From: an uncultured Tissierellia bacterium
GTDB taxonomy: Bacteria; Bacillota; Clostridia; Tissierellales; Peptoniphilaceae
Assembly: GCA_947253765.1 (NCBI GenBank)
Contig: CAMYAK010000009.1
Location: 1 to 64,000, forward strand
DNA: 64,000 nt
Reading direction: 5' to 3'
Every line of letters begins with the position of its first letter. The stretch's first letter is position 1. Positions 63,920-64,000 of the stretch are shown here, piece by piece. Under the pieces are notes generated by a model, which saw nothing but the letters and a program-made list of their open reading frames with translations, ran no database searches and was not told the origin of the DNA. The position numbers and the translations under genes are program-made.

Positions 63920-64000
63920 TTTATCCTGTTCCAAACAGAAGCGTAATTTGGAATAGGATTGCAGAAAAAACTGAGATACCCAAAGATTTTGTAGCACAAA
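63823..64000 (+). CDS. Small protein, tandem paralog 2 (3' truncated by window edge)
   Basis: ATG 63823 follows GAAAGGGTGATTT. 59 codons are visible, opening with 'PPFEVRWETFRKAYFEWARY' as in paralog 1, then a different sequence ('PVPNRSVIWNRIAEKTEI'). The conserved N-terminus joined to a variable C-terminus is the pattern seen in modular small-toxin or immunity families. The end is outside the window. Confidence 0.55.
   Translation, partial: MKNKKPEKPPFEVRWETFRKAYFEWARYNPYKVYPVPNRSVIWNRIAEKTEIPKDFVAQ

Overview
The window looks like the chromosome of a low-GC, Gram-positive, amino-acid-fermenting anaerobe. A member of the Tissierellia/Peptoniphilaceae (Peptoniphilus/Anaerococcus-like) would fit; this is inferred from gene content, not from a marker gene. 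The support is CWB2-type surface protein domains, strong AGGAGG ribosome binding sites with frequent TTG/GTG starts, lipobox-bearing substrate-binding proteins, two DegV proteins, two DUF3644/Rpn-type accessory gene families, and many uptake systems for amino acids, peptides and polyamines with few for sugars.

Layout. 1-3956 is the right end of a prophage: a tail protein with FN3-like domains, an XkdX-type protein, holin-like genes, a modular endolysin with three CW_7 repeats, and an LLH-family holin. The prophage stops inside the Walker A codons of an ABC ATPase gene (remnant 3973-4110). That gene closes a minus-strand ugp-like operon with two permeases, a binding lipoprotein and a metallophosphoesterase (4122-8156). 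8319-10186 holds a gamma-glutamylcyclotransferase-like gene and brnQ. 10427-12474 is a CWB2 surface protein gene broken by about five frameshifts. 12669-16350 is a D-threonate/four-carbon acid sugar catabolic operon (kinase, PdxA-like dehydrogenase, GntP permease) whose leader is nearly identical to that of the broken gene. 16521-19789 is a GPH symporter plus a GH13 glucosidase.

19857-28183 (mostly minus strand) carries an Rpn-type nuclease, DegV, a NUDIX enzyme, a giant coiled-coil FtsX-type ABC exporter with its ATPase, an internally deleted isochorismatase-family gene, a DUF4298 gene and acpP. 28275-37910 holds pepC, an ABC exporter with a two-component system, L-asparaginase, a second degV and a second rpn paralog. 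38015-40498 is a cysteine desulfidase-like gene with a DAACS transporter. 40621-44405 is potABCD, followed by a MATE pump. A 55-bp-period hairpin array (45868-46140) separates it from the livFGMHK operon (46278-50814). A nucleoside kinase and ssrA (tmRNA, 52763-53112) end the core region.

After ssrA the window becomes an accessory island. A LexA/CI-like repressor (54419-55063) is followed in the same direction by a HEPN-motif DUF3644 protein (53398-54384). A short, apparently independently promoted and terminated structured RNA (53320-53409) runs convergently into its 3' end. Two tandem single-membrane-segment peptides (55216-55521) lie divergent from the repressor. Next come a complete type I restriction-modification operon hsdMSR (55773-62135) and a string of small unknown genes, two of which are tandem paralogs. 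The repressor/HEPN/RNA/membrane-peptide arrangement is the best candidate here for an undescribed system, plausibly anti-phage defence or toxin-antitoxin.
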